Notes: a model not told the origin generated them from the sequence alone. Counted from the stretch's first letter, positions 1 through 13,690 are shown. The stretch: 64,000 bases of DNA from Maratus speciosus (GCA_963932465.1 OZ010788.1:199642559-199706558); one strand, 5' to 3'. A program made the numbers and translations.

Positions 1-3000
1 TATTATCATTTCTTATCCCAACTTATAGAAAATCCCTTTTGCGAGTCTTGCCCGAGACTCAATGAGTAATGGGTTCTGTTTGAGAGCTCCAGACACTCTC
101 AAACAAAACCAATCGCTAATAATGACCGGACTGATCAACACTTCTGTTCCAACCGTCCTTTGCAATCTTATCGTATCATATCCTATCCTACCTAGATCCT
201 ATACTATATTTTAAGACCTATATCCCATGTCTTATATCCCATATCCCACATTCCACATTCCATATTTTATATGCTATATCCCATATCTTGTATTCTAAAT
301 TCTGTACCCTATATACAATATCCCTATCCTATAGCCTATGTTATCCTATCTTATTATATCCTATCAGATCATATCGAATCTATATCCTATGGTAAATCAT
401 ATATCCTATATCCATTAACCCATGTCCTATATCCTATGTCCAATCTCCCATATCCCGTAACACATAACCCATATCATATATACTATGTCCTGTGTAACTT
501 ATGCTATATCCCTGTAAATACGTTGACCTAACTTATCTTATCTTATCTTATTCTTCCAACTCTGTCTTAGCTTATTCTATCCTGAATATCCCATCCTATC
601 CTGACTATACTATCTTAGCCATTCCCCTCTGTTTTTTATATTCATGACAATGGCCTCTCACTAAATACCCATCCCTAATAAGGAGTTGGCTCCGGACCCC
701 CTTGTCAAGTTCGGATGTTTTTTGTGTGTTCCAGAACGCTCAAAAAACACCATCCCTAATAACGGGCGGGCTCTAGACCCCTAAGATCCCATCCCTAATG
801 AGAGGATGGATCCGCAGCCTAACAGGGCCGAGTGTTGTTTGTTATCTCCGGTAACCCTCAAACTACAGCAAACACTAACAGAGGTCGGACTGCGGACCCC
901 CCTCGCCAGAAAAGGATATTGTTTTAGTTATCTGGATCCCAAAACAACATCCAACCCTGACGAAGACCCCTCAAAATATACCCATCCCTATCGAGGGGCG
1001 GGCACCGGACCCCCTGGTTAGGGTATGTTGTTTTTTGAGTGTTCAGGACCGCGCAAAAAACAACTATCCCTAACAAGGGGCGGGCACCGGACCCCCTCAT
1101 TATCCCAACCCTAATGAGAGGCTGGATCCGCAGTTGAACAGGACTGCGTGTTGTTTGAGAGCTCCGGACACCCTCAAACAACAACGATCCCTATCAAGGC
1201 GAGACTACGGTTCCCCCTGTCCTGGTTATCCCGTACTATCTATATTCTGTGGTATACAAAAAACCTAAATCACAATCCTAAAATCCTATATCACTAACAC
1301 TATATCCCAAATGCCATTTTCTATGTCCTATATGTTATATCTTATATCCTGTATCACATATAACTATTATATTATCATTTCTTATCTCATCGTACAGACA
1401 ATCCCTTATGCGAGGCTTGCCAGAGACTCAATGAGTAATGGATTCTGTTTGAGAGCTCCGGACAAACTCAAACAAAACCAATCGCTAATAATGACCGGAC
1501 TGATCAACTCCTCTGTTCCAACCGTCCTTTGCAATCTTATCGTATAATATCCTATCCTACCTAGATCTTATACTCTATTTTAAGACCTATATCCCATGTC
1601 TTATATCCCATATCCCACATTCCACATTCCATATTTTATATGCTATATCCCATATCTTGTATTCTAAATTCTGTACCCTATATCCAATATCCCTATCCTA
1701 TAGCCTATGCTATCCTATCTTATTATATCCTATCAGATCATATCGAATCTATATCCTATAGTAAATCATATATCCTATATCCTATGTCCTACACCCCATA
1801 TCCCATAACACATAACCCATATCCTATATACTATGTCCTGTGTAACTTATGCTATATCCCCGTAAATACGTTGCCCTAACTTATCTTATCTTATTCTTCC
1901 AACTCTGTCTTAGCTTATTCTATCCTGAATATCCCATCCTATCCTGACTATACTATCTTAGCCATTCCCCTCTGTTTTTTATATTCATGACAATGGTCTC
2001 TCACTAAATACCCATCCCTAATAAGGGGTTGGCTCCGGACCCCCTTGTCAAGTTCGGATGTTTTTTGTGTGTTCCATAACGCTCAAAAACACCATCCCTA
2101 AGAAGGGGCGGGCTCTAGACCCCTAAGATCCCATCCATAATGAGAGGATGGATCCGCAGCCTAACAGGGCCGAGTGTTGTTTGTTAGCTCCGGTAACCCT
2201 CAAACTACACAATACCCTAACAGAGGTCGGACTGCGGACCCTCCTCGCCAGAAAAGGATATTGTTTTAGTTATCTGGATCCCAAAACAACATCCAAGCCT
2301 GACGAAGGCCCCTCAAAATATACCCATCTCTGACGAGGGGCGGGCACCGGACCCCCTTGTTAGGGTATGTTGTTTTTTGAGTGTTCTGGACCGCGCAAAA
2401 AACAACTATCCCTAACAAAAGGCGGGCACCGGACCCTTCAATATCCCAACCCTAATGAGAGGCTGGATCCGCAGTTGAACAGGACTGCGTGTATTTGAGA
2501 GCTCCGGACAGCCTCAAACAACAACGATCCCTATCAAGGCGAGGCTGCGGTTCCCCCTGTCCTGGTTATCCTGTACTATCTATATTCTGTGGTATACAAA
2601 AAACCTAAATCACAATCCTAAAATCCTATATCACTTACACTATATCCCAAATGCCATTTTCTATGTCCTATATGTTATATCTTATATCCTGTATCAGATA
2701 TACCTATTATATTATCATTTCTTATCCCATCTTACAGACAATCCCTTATGCGAGGCTTGCCCGAGACTCAATGAGTAATGGGTTCTGTTTGAGAGCTCCA
2801 GACACTCTCAAACAAAACCAATCGCTAATAATGACCGGACTGATCAACTCCTCTGTTCCAACCGTCCTTTGCAATCTTATCGTATCATATCCTATCCTAC
2901 CTAGATCTTATACTATATTTTAAGACCTATATCCCATGTCTTATATCCCATATCCCACATTCCACATTCCATATTTTATATCCTATATCCCATATCTTGT

Positions 3001-5803
3001 ATTCTAAATTCTGTACCCTATATCCAATATCCCTATCCTATAGCCTATGTTATCCTATCTTATTATATCCTATCAGATCATATCGAATCTATATCCTATA
3101 GTAAATCATATATCCTATATCCCATTGTCCTACACCCCATATCCCATAACACATAACCCATATCCTATATACTATGTCCTGTGTAACTTATGCTATGTCC
3201 CTGTAAATACGTTGACCTAACTTATCTTATCTTATCTTATTTCTCCAACTCTGTCTTAGCTTATTCTATCCTGAATATCCCATCCTATCCTGACTATACT
3301 ATCTTAGCCATTCCCCTCTGTTTTTTATATTCATGACAATGGCCTCTCACTAAATACCCATCCCTAATAAGGAGTTGGCTCCGGACCCCCTTGTCAAGTT
3401 CGGATGTTTTTTGTGTGTTCCAGAACGCTCAAAAAACACCATCCCTAACAAGGGGCGGGCTCTAGACCCCTAAGATCCCATCCCTAATGAGAGGATGGAT
3501 CCGCAGCCTAACAGGGCCGAGTGTTGTTTGTGAGCTCCGGTAACCCTCAAACTACACCAAACCCTTACAGAGGTCGGACTGCGGACCCCCCTCGCCAGAA
3601 AAGGATATTGTTTTAGTTATCCGGATCCCAAAACAACATCCAAGCCTGACAAAGGTCCCCTCAAAATATACCCATCCCTAACGAGAGGCGGGCACCGGAC
3701 CCCCTAGTTAGGGTATGTTGTTTTTTGAGTGTTCTGGACCGCGCAAAAAACAACTATCCATAACAAGGGGCGGGCACCGGACCCCCTCAAGATCCCAACC
3801 CTAATGAGAGGCTGGATCCGCAGTTGAAGAGGACTGTGTGTTGTTTGAGAGCTCCGGACAAACTCAAACAACACCCATCCCTATCAAGGCGAGACTGCGG
3901 ATCCCCTTGTCCTGGCTATCCTGTACTATCTATATTATGTCGTATACAAAAAACCTAAATCACATACTTAATATCCTATATCACATACTCTATATCCCAA
4001 ATGCCATTTTCTATGTCCTGTATCACATATACCTATTATATTATCATTTCTTATCTCATCTTACAGACAATCCCTTATGCGAGGCTTGCCAGAGACTCAA
4101 TGAGTAATGGATTCTGTTTGAGAGCTCCAGACAGCCTCAAACATAACCAATTGCTAATAATGGCCGGATTCATCAACTCCTCTGTCCAACCGTCCTGTCC
4201 AATCTTATCGTTTCTTGTCCTATCCTATCAAGATCTTATGCTATATTTTAAGCCCCTTATCCAATATCTCATATCCAATATCCCACATTCCATATTTTAT
4301 ATCCTATATCCCATCTCCTGTATTCTAAATTCTTTACCCTATATCCAATATCCCTATCGTATAGCCTATGTTATCCTATCTTAATATATCCTATCAGATC
4401 GTATCGAATCTATATCCTATATTAAATCATATATCCTATATCCGTTAACCCATGTCCTATATCCTATGTCCCACCTCCCATATCCCGTAACACATAATCC
4501 ATATCATATATACTATGTCCTGTGTAACTTATGCTATATCGCCGTAAATACGTTGCCCTAACTTATCTTATCTTATTCTTCCAACTTTGTCTTAGCTTAT
4601 TCTATCCTGAATATCCCATCCTATCCTGACTATACTATCTTAGCCATTCCCCTCTGCTTTTTATATTCATGACAATGGCCTCTCACTAAATACCCATCCC
4701 TAATAAGGAGTTGGCTCCGGACCCCCTTGTCAAGTTCGGATGTTTTTTGTGTGTTCCATAACGCTCAAAAACACCATCCCTAAGAAGGGGCGGGCTCTAG
4801 ACCCCTAAGATCCCATCCATAATGAGAGGATGGATCCGCAGCCTAACAGGGCTGAGTGTTTTTTGTTAGCTCCGGTAACCCTCAAACTACACCAAACCCT
4901 AACAGAGGTCGGACTGCGGACCCCCCTCGCCAGAAAAGGATATTGTTTTAGTTATCTGGATCCCAAAACAACATCCAAGCCTGACGAAGGCCCCTCAAAA
5001 TATACCCATCTCTGACGAGGGGCGGGCACCGGACCCCCTTGTTAGGGTATGTTGTTTTTGAGTGTTCTGGACCGCGCAAAAAACAACTACCCCTAACAAG
5101 GGGCGGGCACCGGACCCCCTCAATATCCCAACCCTAATGAGAGGCTGGATCCGCAGTTGAACAGGACTGCGTGTTGTTTGAGAGCTCCGGACACCCTCAA
5201 ACAACAACGATCCCTATCAAGGCGAGACTGCGGTTCCCCCTGTCCTGGTTATCCTGTACTAACTATATTCTGTGGTATACCAAAAACCTAAATCACAATC
5301 CTAAAATCCTATATTACTTACACTATATCCCAAATGCCATTTTCTATGTCCTATATGTTATATCTTATATCCTGTATCACATATACCTATTATATTATCA
5401 TTTCTTATCCCATCTTACAGACAATCCCTTGTGCGAGGCTTGCCCGAGACTCAATGAGTAATGGGTTCTGTTTGAGAGCTCCAGACACTCTCAAACAAAA
5501 CCAATCGCTAATAATGGCCGGACTGATCAACTCCTCTGTTCCAACCGTCCTTTGCAATCTTATCGTATCATATCCTATCCTACCTAGATCTTATACTATA
5601 TTTTAAGCCCCATATCCCATGTCTTATATCCCATATCCCACATTCCATATTCCATATTTTATATCATATGTCCCATATCTTGTATTCTAAATTCTGTACC
5701 CTATATCGAATATCACTATCCTACAGCCTATTTTATCCTACCTTATTATATCATATCAGATCATATCGAATCTATATCCTATAGTAAATCATATATCCTA
5801 TAT
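1..5803. repeat. Tandem satellite, ~1.34 kb units (about 4.3 copies, runs off the left edge)
   Basis: The same landmark (ATGCCATTTTCTATGTCC) recurs at 1311, 2651, 4001 and 5334, giving units of 1340, 1350 and 1333 bp. The window starts about 57 bp into an earlier unit, so the array continues to the left. Each unit has two halves. One is a degenerate TATCC/CCATA-type AT-rich stretch. The other is GC-richer and consists of modules like ATCCCTAAYRAGGGGCGGGC followed by GGACCCC. The GC-richer half carries repeated inverted motifs (described in the findings). Short reading frames of 60-127 codons recur once per unit but are not conserved as protein, drift in frame and length, and are not genes. 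The array stops abruptly at about 5803, where a different satellite begins. Confidence 0.93.
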
Positions 5804-7801
5804 CCATTTTTTAAAAAGCCAAATGAACAATATTGCATTGTGAGAATATTTTTTAACCTTGCAAAGAAAGAAAATGTCTTGCAATGTTTCAAGTAATTAA
5901 TTGAAATTTACTGTAATTTTTAATGTTTCAAAAGTTTCTTATATCTTTAAACTTACAAAATTATGAAAAAAAAGTTAAAAAACTAACCTTTTAGGAGGTT
6001 AGTTTTAGGTAATAAGGTAATATAACTCCAGAAAGCGCTTATATACGTATTTTACACATAATTATGAATAATTACGAATACGTATTTTAAACATAAATAA
6101 TTAAAGTTTTAATTTTTCCAAACTGGCGAAAAAGTATCCAGGCCAGGCTTCAAACCAGGGACCTTTTTCTGAAGCCTCCAATGCTCTAGCAACAGACGTA
6201 TCCCGGACAAGCCTGGCTTTAATTATTCATGTTAGGTATTCTGATTGTCTAAAAGAAGTCTCACAATTCTTGTACAGTTGCTGAACCCAGTATTATTGGT
6301 GTCAATTTTGGCCGATTTCCGTGGGCTCTTTTTTCAAACAACTTGCATATGTGACGCTCAATCTTCAACTGACAGATATTACATTCCAAAATAAGTTTCA
6401 TCAGTCTTGTACTATTGTTGAAAATAATGTTATTGGTGCCATTTTTATACTTTTGTTGACCTGAAATCTGAATGTGTTTGCTGACACTGTTGACGTTAAT
6501 GTGACTATTATTTTGCATTATATAAATCTGCACAAAAAAATTGTTACATCATCAATATGAGGATTGATTGAAAAACTGATACAGTAACTCCTGAATATAG
6601 AACTTTTTATCAATTCACATACAGCTGATCTGCGAGAGTTATGCTGGCAAGAATCGTCAAGTTTCCGGGAAATATGCATTTCTTTATTAATTGAAATTGT
6701 TGAGATTAAATATATAAGATTTAAAAAAAAAGTAAAATGACAAATATTGCATTGGTGGCAATATCTTTTTCACATTATCTAAAAAGAAAAGTCTTACAAT
6801 ATTTTAAATCATTACGTCTCATAATTCATCAAAGTCTCATAATTCCTGTACTATTGCTGAAATCATTATTATTGGTGTCAAATTTTGACCGTTTTTCGCG
6901 GGCCCTTGCTTTGCCCGATTTGCATAGGTGACGCTCAATCTCCAACTGCCAGATATTCCAATCCAAAACAAGTCTCATCATTCTTGTACTATTGTTGAGT
7001 AAAATGTTATTGGTGCCATTTTCATACTTTCGTTGGCCTCAATGTGTTTGTTGGCATTGTCGTTGTACAATTGTTAACATTAATGTGGCTATTATTTTGC
7101 ACTATTTAAACCTGCACTCAAATATTGTTACATCATCAATATGAGGATTGATTGAAAGACTGATAAACTCCTGAATATAGAACTCTATATGAATTCACAT
7201 ACACCTGATCTATGAGAGTTATGCTGCCAAGTATCCTCACTTTTGGGAAAATATGAATTTCTTAATTAATCAAAATTGTTGAAATTAAATATATAAGAAT
7301 TTTTAAAAAGCCAAACGAACAGTATAGCATTGTGAGAATATTTTTAACCTTACAAAGAAAGATAATGCCTTACAATATTTTAAATAATTAACTGAAATTT
7401 ACTGTAAATTTTAGCAGTTCAAAAGTTTCTGATGTCTTTAAACTTACGAAACTATAGAAAAAATGTTAAAAAACTAACCTTTTAGGAGCACCTATTCTTC
7501 AAACTTTTATTTCTGACGGCCATATTTGTTGACCTGAAATCTGATTGTTGTCATTAATGTGGCTATTATTTTGCATTATTTAAACCTGCGCACAAATATT
7601 GTTACATCGTCAGTATGAGTATTAATTGAAAGGCTGATAAACTCCTGAATATAGAACTCTATATAAATTCACATACAGCTGATCTATGTGAGTTATGCTG
7701 CCAAGAATCGCCACTTTTGGGAAAATATGCATTTCTCAGTTAATTAAAATTTTTGAGATTAAATATATAAGAATTTTTAAAAAGCCAAATGAAGAATAGA
7801 G
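5804..7801. repeat. AT-rich tandem satellite, ~525 bp monomers (left block)
   Basis: Monomers contain the ordered phrases AAAAAGCCAAATGAACAATA, TTACAATGTTTTAAATAATT, CTTTTAGGAGCACC, TGACGGCCA, ATTTTGCATTATTTAAACC, ATTGTTACATCATC and ATTCACATACAGCTGATC. They repeat with many substitutions and internal deletions. The array is split by a tRNA-related insertion at 6012-6231 and is resumed after the foldback element at 10550. No coding potential is visible. Confidence 0.88.
6012..6231 (-). mobile_element. Putative tRNA-derived SINE or tRNA pseudogene insertion
   Basis: The insertion interrupts a satellite monomer between the CTTTTAGGAG landmark and the ATTCTGATTGTCT landmark. It is flanked by TTAGGTA at 6005-6011 and 6232-6238, a plausible target duplication. 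On the minus strand the segment around 6138-6216 has a box-A-like TTGCTAGAGC. About 25 bases later comes a box-B-like GGTTTGAAGCC set in a complementary CAGGCTTC/GAAGCCTG context, as in the T arm of a tRNA. The 5' end does not form a clean acceptor stem and the tail is AT-rich, so a SINE or pseudogene is more likely than a working tRNA. A non-SINE insertion is possible. Confidence 0.42.
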
Positions 7802-7806
7802 CATTC

Positions 7807-10549
7807 GGTATGATCCATGTCAATTCAGGCAGCCAAAGAAAAAATCTTACCTTTATAGTGAAGTTTTTGAATTGAACATATGTTAAAATTCAATAAAAAA
7901 TAAGATACTTGTATATTTTGGTTTTGCCCAAAAAAATTCCTGGCCCGAGATACAGGCCGCCAAAGATGGCATCCCGGGCACCACTTCCAATTCGCCATTT
8001 TCGATAAAAATTTTAAAGTGCTCTATCTCTAGAACGGTGCAAGATATTTTGTTGCGTTTTTTTTTATTTTAAAGATAATATTCTTCTGTTTAAAATGATA
8101 TACCCAATTTTGAAAAATGTATTCAACTTTTCTTGTGGCAACCTTTTGAAAAAAAAATTTTTTTTTTCGAAAATGCCAATCCTAAAAATTTTGATTTTTT
8201 TGCTGTTGATCAATACCATTGGGAACTAGCTTCACTGTAAAGGAGAACTTCCACTTTTGAGTTTAACAAATTTTAGAAACATTTAAAAAATTCAGAGAAT
8301 TTTACAGGAACTGTATATATACAGTTCCAGTAAAATTCACTGAATTTTTGCTTATTTGTATCATATTTGTAAGGATAAGCCTACTATACATCCTAAACAA
8401 GTTAGAAATTGCAATATCAAATGTGGCAAATGAGGTGCGTGCATAGTATTAACTAGTTTTATAAATATTCAGATCTTGGTGCAATAAGTGTTACACTCTT
8501 GGGCAAAAAGGCATGAATACAAAATTTACTATAATTTCATATATTAAATTCAGTAATACGGAAGTAAAATGAATCCATCTTAAAAGGACTTAATCGCCAT
8601 GGCAACCTGGAATCATTGCCTATCATGGTATATCATTGAATCAATTATGTATTATAGGATTTTTAAATAGAATGAAGAAAACTTTTATTAATGTCTTTTA
8701 TGTTTTAATTTGATTTTCATAGCATTTGAAGTGATACATACTTTATTGCAGAGGTTTACAGAAAATTACTTCCTGTGTCATAGAAAGTGCATAGTTTTTA
8801 CAGGGACACACAAAAGATTTCGGATACTTTACCTTATTGGAAATACTGTACATTAGCGATGATTGCTAGAGGTGCATTTTTAGTTGCGATATGAGTTTTT
8901 AAGTTTAATTAAATATTTCCATATTACGTTGTGTGTATAAAGGCTGTAGATCATATACAGGGCTACACAAAAGAAATCGTAAGGGTATTGTTGGAAGTGC
9001 ATTTTTAGTTGTGTTTGAGTTTTTAAGTTTAACTAAATTTTTCCATATTACGTTGTGTGCATAAATGCTGTAGATCATATACAGGGCTACACAAAAGAAA
9101 TCTTAAGGGTTTACTGAGTATGGATGAAAGAGCTTAAAGGTAATTTTTAAATGAGTTATGCATTTTTACATTGAACTACATTTAGTATACTAAGATATGT
9201 TTGGAGAATATAGATAAAATGATATACAGGTCCACGCAAAGAATTAGATACATGGCCGTCTATGGATGATAATCTCTAGAAGTATGATTTCACTGGTTTT
9301 AAGGATGTTTTAATCTTAATTAAATATTAGCTAAATAGTGGCCTGTATATAAAGATAGTAGGTAAAATACAGGGTTGTATGAAAGTATTCAAGTATGCTT
9401 CCGTCTATTGACATAAATTTCTAAAAGTCAAATTCCGACCTATTTATGTGTTTTTAACAATTTCCAACATAGTTGAAAGTCTTTATGGATTCGATTTGTC
9501 TGCCCATCTGTCTGAACTCTAACTTGTATTAATATAATTTGTATTGCTGTGTAATTGATATATGTTATTGAGATTGTTTTACTATGTTCGGTATTGAAAA
9601 TAAAGTATGTATCACTTGAAATGCTATGAAAATCAAATTAAAACATAAAAGACATTAATAAAAGTTTTCTTCATTCTATTTAAAAATCCTATAATACATA
9701 ATTGATTCAATGATATACCATGATAGGTAATGATTCTAGGTTGTCATGGCGATTAAGTCCTTTTAAGACGAATTCATATTACTTCCGTATTACTGAATTT
9801 AATATGTAGAATCATAATAAATTTTGTATTCATGCCCTTTTTGCCCAACAGTGTAACTTATTGTACCAAGATCTGAATGTTTATAAAACTAGTTATAGTA
9901 CGCACGCACCTCATTTGCCACATTTGATATTGCAATTTCTAACTTGTTTAGGATATATAGTAGGCTTATACTTACAAATATGATACAAATAAGCAAAAAT
10001 TCAGTGACTTTTACTGGAACTGTATAGATACAGTTCCTGTAAACTTCTCTGAATTTTTTAAATGTTTCTAAAATTTGTTAAACTCAAAAGTGGAAGTTCT
10101 CCTTTACAGTGAAGGTAGTTCCCAATGGTATTGATCAACAGCAAAAAAAATCAAAATTTTTGAGACTGGCATTTCCAAAAAAAAATTTTTTTTTTGAAAA
10201 AATATTTTTTTTTCAAAAGGCTGCCACAAGAAAAGTTGAATACATTTTTCAAAATTGGGTATATCATTTTAAACAAAAGAATGTTATCTTTAAAATGAAA
10301 TAAACCGCAACAAAATATCTTGCACAGTTCTAGAGATAGAGCACTTTAAAATTTTTATCGAAAATCGCGAATGAGAAAGGATGCCGGGGATGTCATCTTT
10401 GGCGGCCTGTATCTCGGGCCAGGAATTTTTTTGGGCAAAATGAAAATATACAAGTATCTTACTTTTTCTTAAATTTTAATATATGTTCAATTCAAAAACT
10501 TCTGAGACTATGAAGGTAACCCACCTGCCTGAGTTGATATGGATTCAGC
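7807..10549. mobile_element. Foldback element with ~0.94 kb inverted arms
   Basis: The segment 7807-8748 reappears as its reverse complement at about 9599-10549 (for example TCTCTAGAACGGTGCAAGAT against ATCTTGCACAGTTCTAGAGA). The unpaired centre is about 0.85 kb and holds ~125-157 bp tandem units. Outer ends are GGTATGATCCATGTCAATTC and, read inward from the right, GGCTGAATCCATATCAACTC. The flanking CATTC at 7802-7806 and 10550-10554 sits in a satellite monomer and may be a 5 bp target duplication. No transposase frame is present, so this would be a non-autonomous, long-TIR element. Superfamily is unassigned. Confidence 0.82.
8801..9480. repeat. Tandem core of the foldback element (~125-157 bp units)
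   Basis: The phrase CAGG-N-CTACACAAAAGAAATC or a variant starts near 8801, 8958, 9082, 9227 and 9370, giving spacings of 157, 124, 145 and 143. Each unit also has a GTTTTTAAGTTTAATTAAAT-like segment. Related units occur outside this element at about 42240-42450 (reverse orientation) and at 48650-48936 and 50327-50530, so the core is a dispersed family in its own right. Confidence 0.75.
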
Positions 10550-12744
10550 CATTCTGAGAATATTTTTTAACCTTACAAAGAAAGATAATGTCTTACAATG
10601 TTTTAAATAATTAACTGAAATTTACTGTAATTTTTAGCAGTTCAAAAGTTTCTGATGCCGTTAAACTTACAAAACTATGAAAAAAATTTTTCACATACAG
10701 CTGATCTATGAGAGTTATGCTGACAAGAATCGCACTTTTGGGAAAATACGCATTTCGTAATTAATTAAAATATTTGAGATTAAATATTTAATAATTTTTA
10801 TAAAGCCAAATGAACAATATAGCACTGTGAGAATATTTTTAACCTTACAATGAAAGATAATGCCTTACAATATTTTAAATAATTAACTGAAATTTGCTGT
10901 AATTTTTAGCAGTTCAAAAGTTTCTGATGTCTTTAAACTTACGAAACTACTGAAAAAATGTTAAAAACTAATCTTTTAGGAGCACCTATTCTTCAAACTT
11001 TTATTTCTGACGGCCATTTCTGTTGACCTGAAATCTAATTGTTGCCATTAATGTGGCTATTATTTTGCATTATTTAAACCTGCGCACAAATATTGTTACA
11101 TCGTCAGTATGAAAGACTGATTAATTGAAAGACTGATAAACTCCTGAATATAGAACTCTATATAAATTCATATACAGCTGATCTATGTGAGTTATGCTGC
11201 CAAGAATCGTCACTTTTGGGAAAATATGCAATTCTTAATTAATTAAAATTTTTGAGATTAAATATATAAGAATTTTTAAAAAGCCAAATGAAGAATAGAG
11301 CATCGTGAGAATATTTTTTAACCTTACAAAGAAAGATAATGTCTTACAATGTTTTAAATAATTAACTGAAATTTACTGTAATTTTTAGCAGTTCAAAAGT
11401 TTCTGAAGCCGTTAAACTTACAAAACTATGAAAAAAATTTTTTTTAAACACAGACCATTTAGGAGCACCTTTTCTTCAAACTTTTATTTCTGACGGCCAT
11501 TCTCCAACTTTGTTCAACAAGTCTCATACTTTTGTTGACCTGAAATCTGAATGTGTTTGTTGACATTGTTCACATTAATGTGGCTATTATTTTGCATTAT
11601 TTAAACCTGCACACAAATATTGTTACATCATCAGTATGAGGACTGAATGAAAGATTGAAAAAACTCCTGAATATAGAACTCTATATAAATTCACATACAG
11701 CTGATCTATGAGAGTTATGCTGACAAGAATCGTCACTTTTGGGAAAATACGCATTTCGTAATTAATTAAAATATTTGAGATTAAATATATAAGAAATTTT
11801 ATAAAGCCAAATGAACGATATAGCACATTGAGAATATTTTTTAACCTTACAAAGAAAGATAGTCTTAGAATTTTTTAAATAATTAACTGAAATTTACTGT
11901 AATTGTTAACAGTTCAAACGTTTCTGATGTCGTCAAACTTACAAAACTATGAAAAAAAATGTTAAAACACTAACTATTTAGGAGCACCTTTTCTTCAAAC
12001 TTTTATTTCTGACGACCATTCTCCAACATTGTTCAAAAAGTCTCATACTTTTGTTAGCCTGAAATCTGAATATGTTTGTTGACATTATTGACATTAATGT
12101 GGCTATTATTTTGCATTATTTAAACCTGCACACAAATATTGTTACATCATCAGTATGAAGACTGAATGAAAGATCGATAAACTCCTGAATATAGAACTCT
12201 ATATAAATTCACATACAGCTGATCTATGAGAGTTATGCTGACAAGAATCGCCACTTTTGGGAAAATACGCATTTCGTAATTGATTAAAATATTTGAGATT
12301 AAATATATAAGAATTTTTATAAAGCCGAATGAACAATATAGCACTGTGAGAATATTTTTTAACCTTACAAAGAAAGATAATGTCTTACAATTTTTTAAAT
12401 AATTAACTGAAATTTAATGTAATTTTTAACAGTTCAAACCTTTCTGATGTCGTTAAACTTTCAAAACTATGAAAAAAATGTTAAAAGATTAACCTTTTAG
12501 GAGCACCTTTTCTTCAAACTTTTATTTCTGACGGCCATTCTCCAACTTTGTTCAACAAGTCTCTTACTTTGGTTGACCTTACAATATTTTAAATCTTTAA
12601 GACTCATAGTTCATCGAAGTCTCATAATTCCTGTACTATTGCTGAATTCATTATTATTTGTGTCATTTTTTGGCAATTTCCGGATTGAAAATTTTAACGT
12701 CAAAACTTCCTGACGTGTTTAAATTTACAAGACTAAGAATTAAA
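10550..12744. repeat. AT-rich tandem satellite, ~525 bp monomers (right block)
   Basis: This continues the 5804-7801 array after the foldback insertion. Two adjacent monomers with landmarks at 11623 and 12150 are 527 bp apart and clearly alike. The short minus-strand frames there (67 and 64 codons) are a consequence of this monomer similarity and not genes. The last monomer breaks off at about 12744. Confidence 0.85.
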
Positions 12745-13690
12745 ACTAACTTTTACTGCGGGGCGTAGTTTGCTGGCGTTTCTTTCAATATTCATATTTA
12801 AGGGGTCTCAAGATTCTTAAAGCTTCAAAATTTTCGAAATATTATTATTTTTAGATGTTAAATTCCTATCCTTTCTGAACATTCTGATATACTTGTTTCC
12901 TTGAAATTCCTATTAGAACAGAAGTTATGGCTTTTTAAATTATACCAGCTCAATAGCTTAAGCGGCGTTTCCGAAACTAAGTCATTTTTCTCCAAATGAA
13001 GATTTTTGGCATTACGCACAGGATATCTCAAAAACTTTTGAATATTTTTTCATAAAAATTTCAAAACTTATATTTCATGTTACTCTGTATACATTGAACA
13101 TAAAATTTCGTTTTTATTGTTCAAAAAAATATTTTTTAGGTGATTATACGGTTGAAAATTTCAAAATTCTGTATTAGTTAAATACAGCTTTGTATTAAAA
13201 TTATAAAAATGCTTTAAATATAAATTTATTTAGGTTCAGGGTAATTATTAGAGTCTGAAGTATAATTGTGCATGAAAAATGTCATCCTAGTTGCAAAATT
13301 TATTTTGTAATCCTGAGCGTAAGTTGTTATACCGATTTTCTGCTCGACAAATGTCTCAGAGTTTGGAGCGCCCTAGAAATACTAATTCTGCATCTTGCAA
13401 TTTTTTAAATACATGATTTGAATTCTTTCATCCCAATAATTTTTTTAATTATATACATTTTAAGATATTAAAATGTTTTTCCATTTTTTCTAATTTTAAG
13501 AGTCCTGAGACCTCTCAAAAGAGATATTGCTATGTACTCATGGGGTTTGGAGAGAGCAAGGATTCTGACGCTGAATTTTTTTTTTTTTTATTTTATTTTT
13601 CATTTTTGCACTTTTAGAAAGTTTTGTCATTGATAGGACTTGTTTTCTGGATTTGTTAAAAAATACGTTATTTATTTTAATGCTGGTTTA
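12745..13690. other. Unclassified ~0.95 kb insertion in the satellite
   Basis: The monomer sequence stops after the AAAACTAAC landmark and resumes at about 13691 with a diverged GAATATAAGTACTGAATA landmark. The intervening AT-rich DNA does not resemble the monomers. I saw no terminal repeats, no target duplication and no coding frame of note. It could be an old transposon fragment or a diverged satellite variant. Confidence 0.5.

Noticed and set aside
1..5803. Possible telomeric or subtelomeric repeat because of recurring CCCTAA and TATCC motifs
   Set aside because: The motifs are scattered within 1.34 kb units and never form a perfect short tandem run such as (TTAGG)n. There is no support for a telomere.
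1..5803. CRISPR-like arrangement of repeats and spacers
   Set aside because: The hairpin motifs are variable, spaced by related and not unique sequence, and belong to kilobase tandem units. There are no cas genes, and the DNA is eukaryotic in character.
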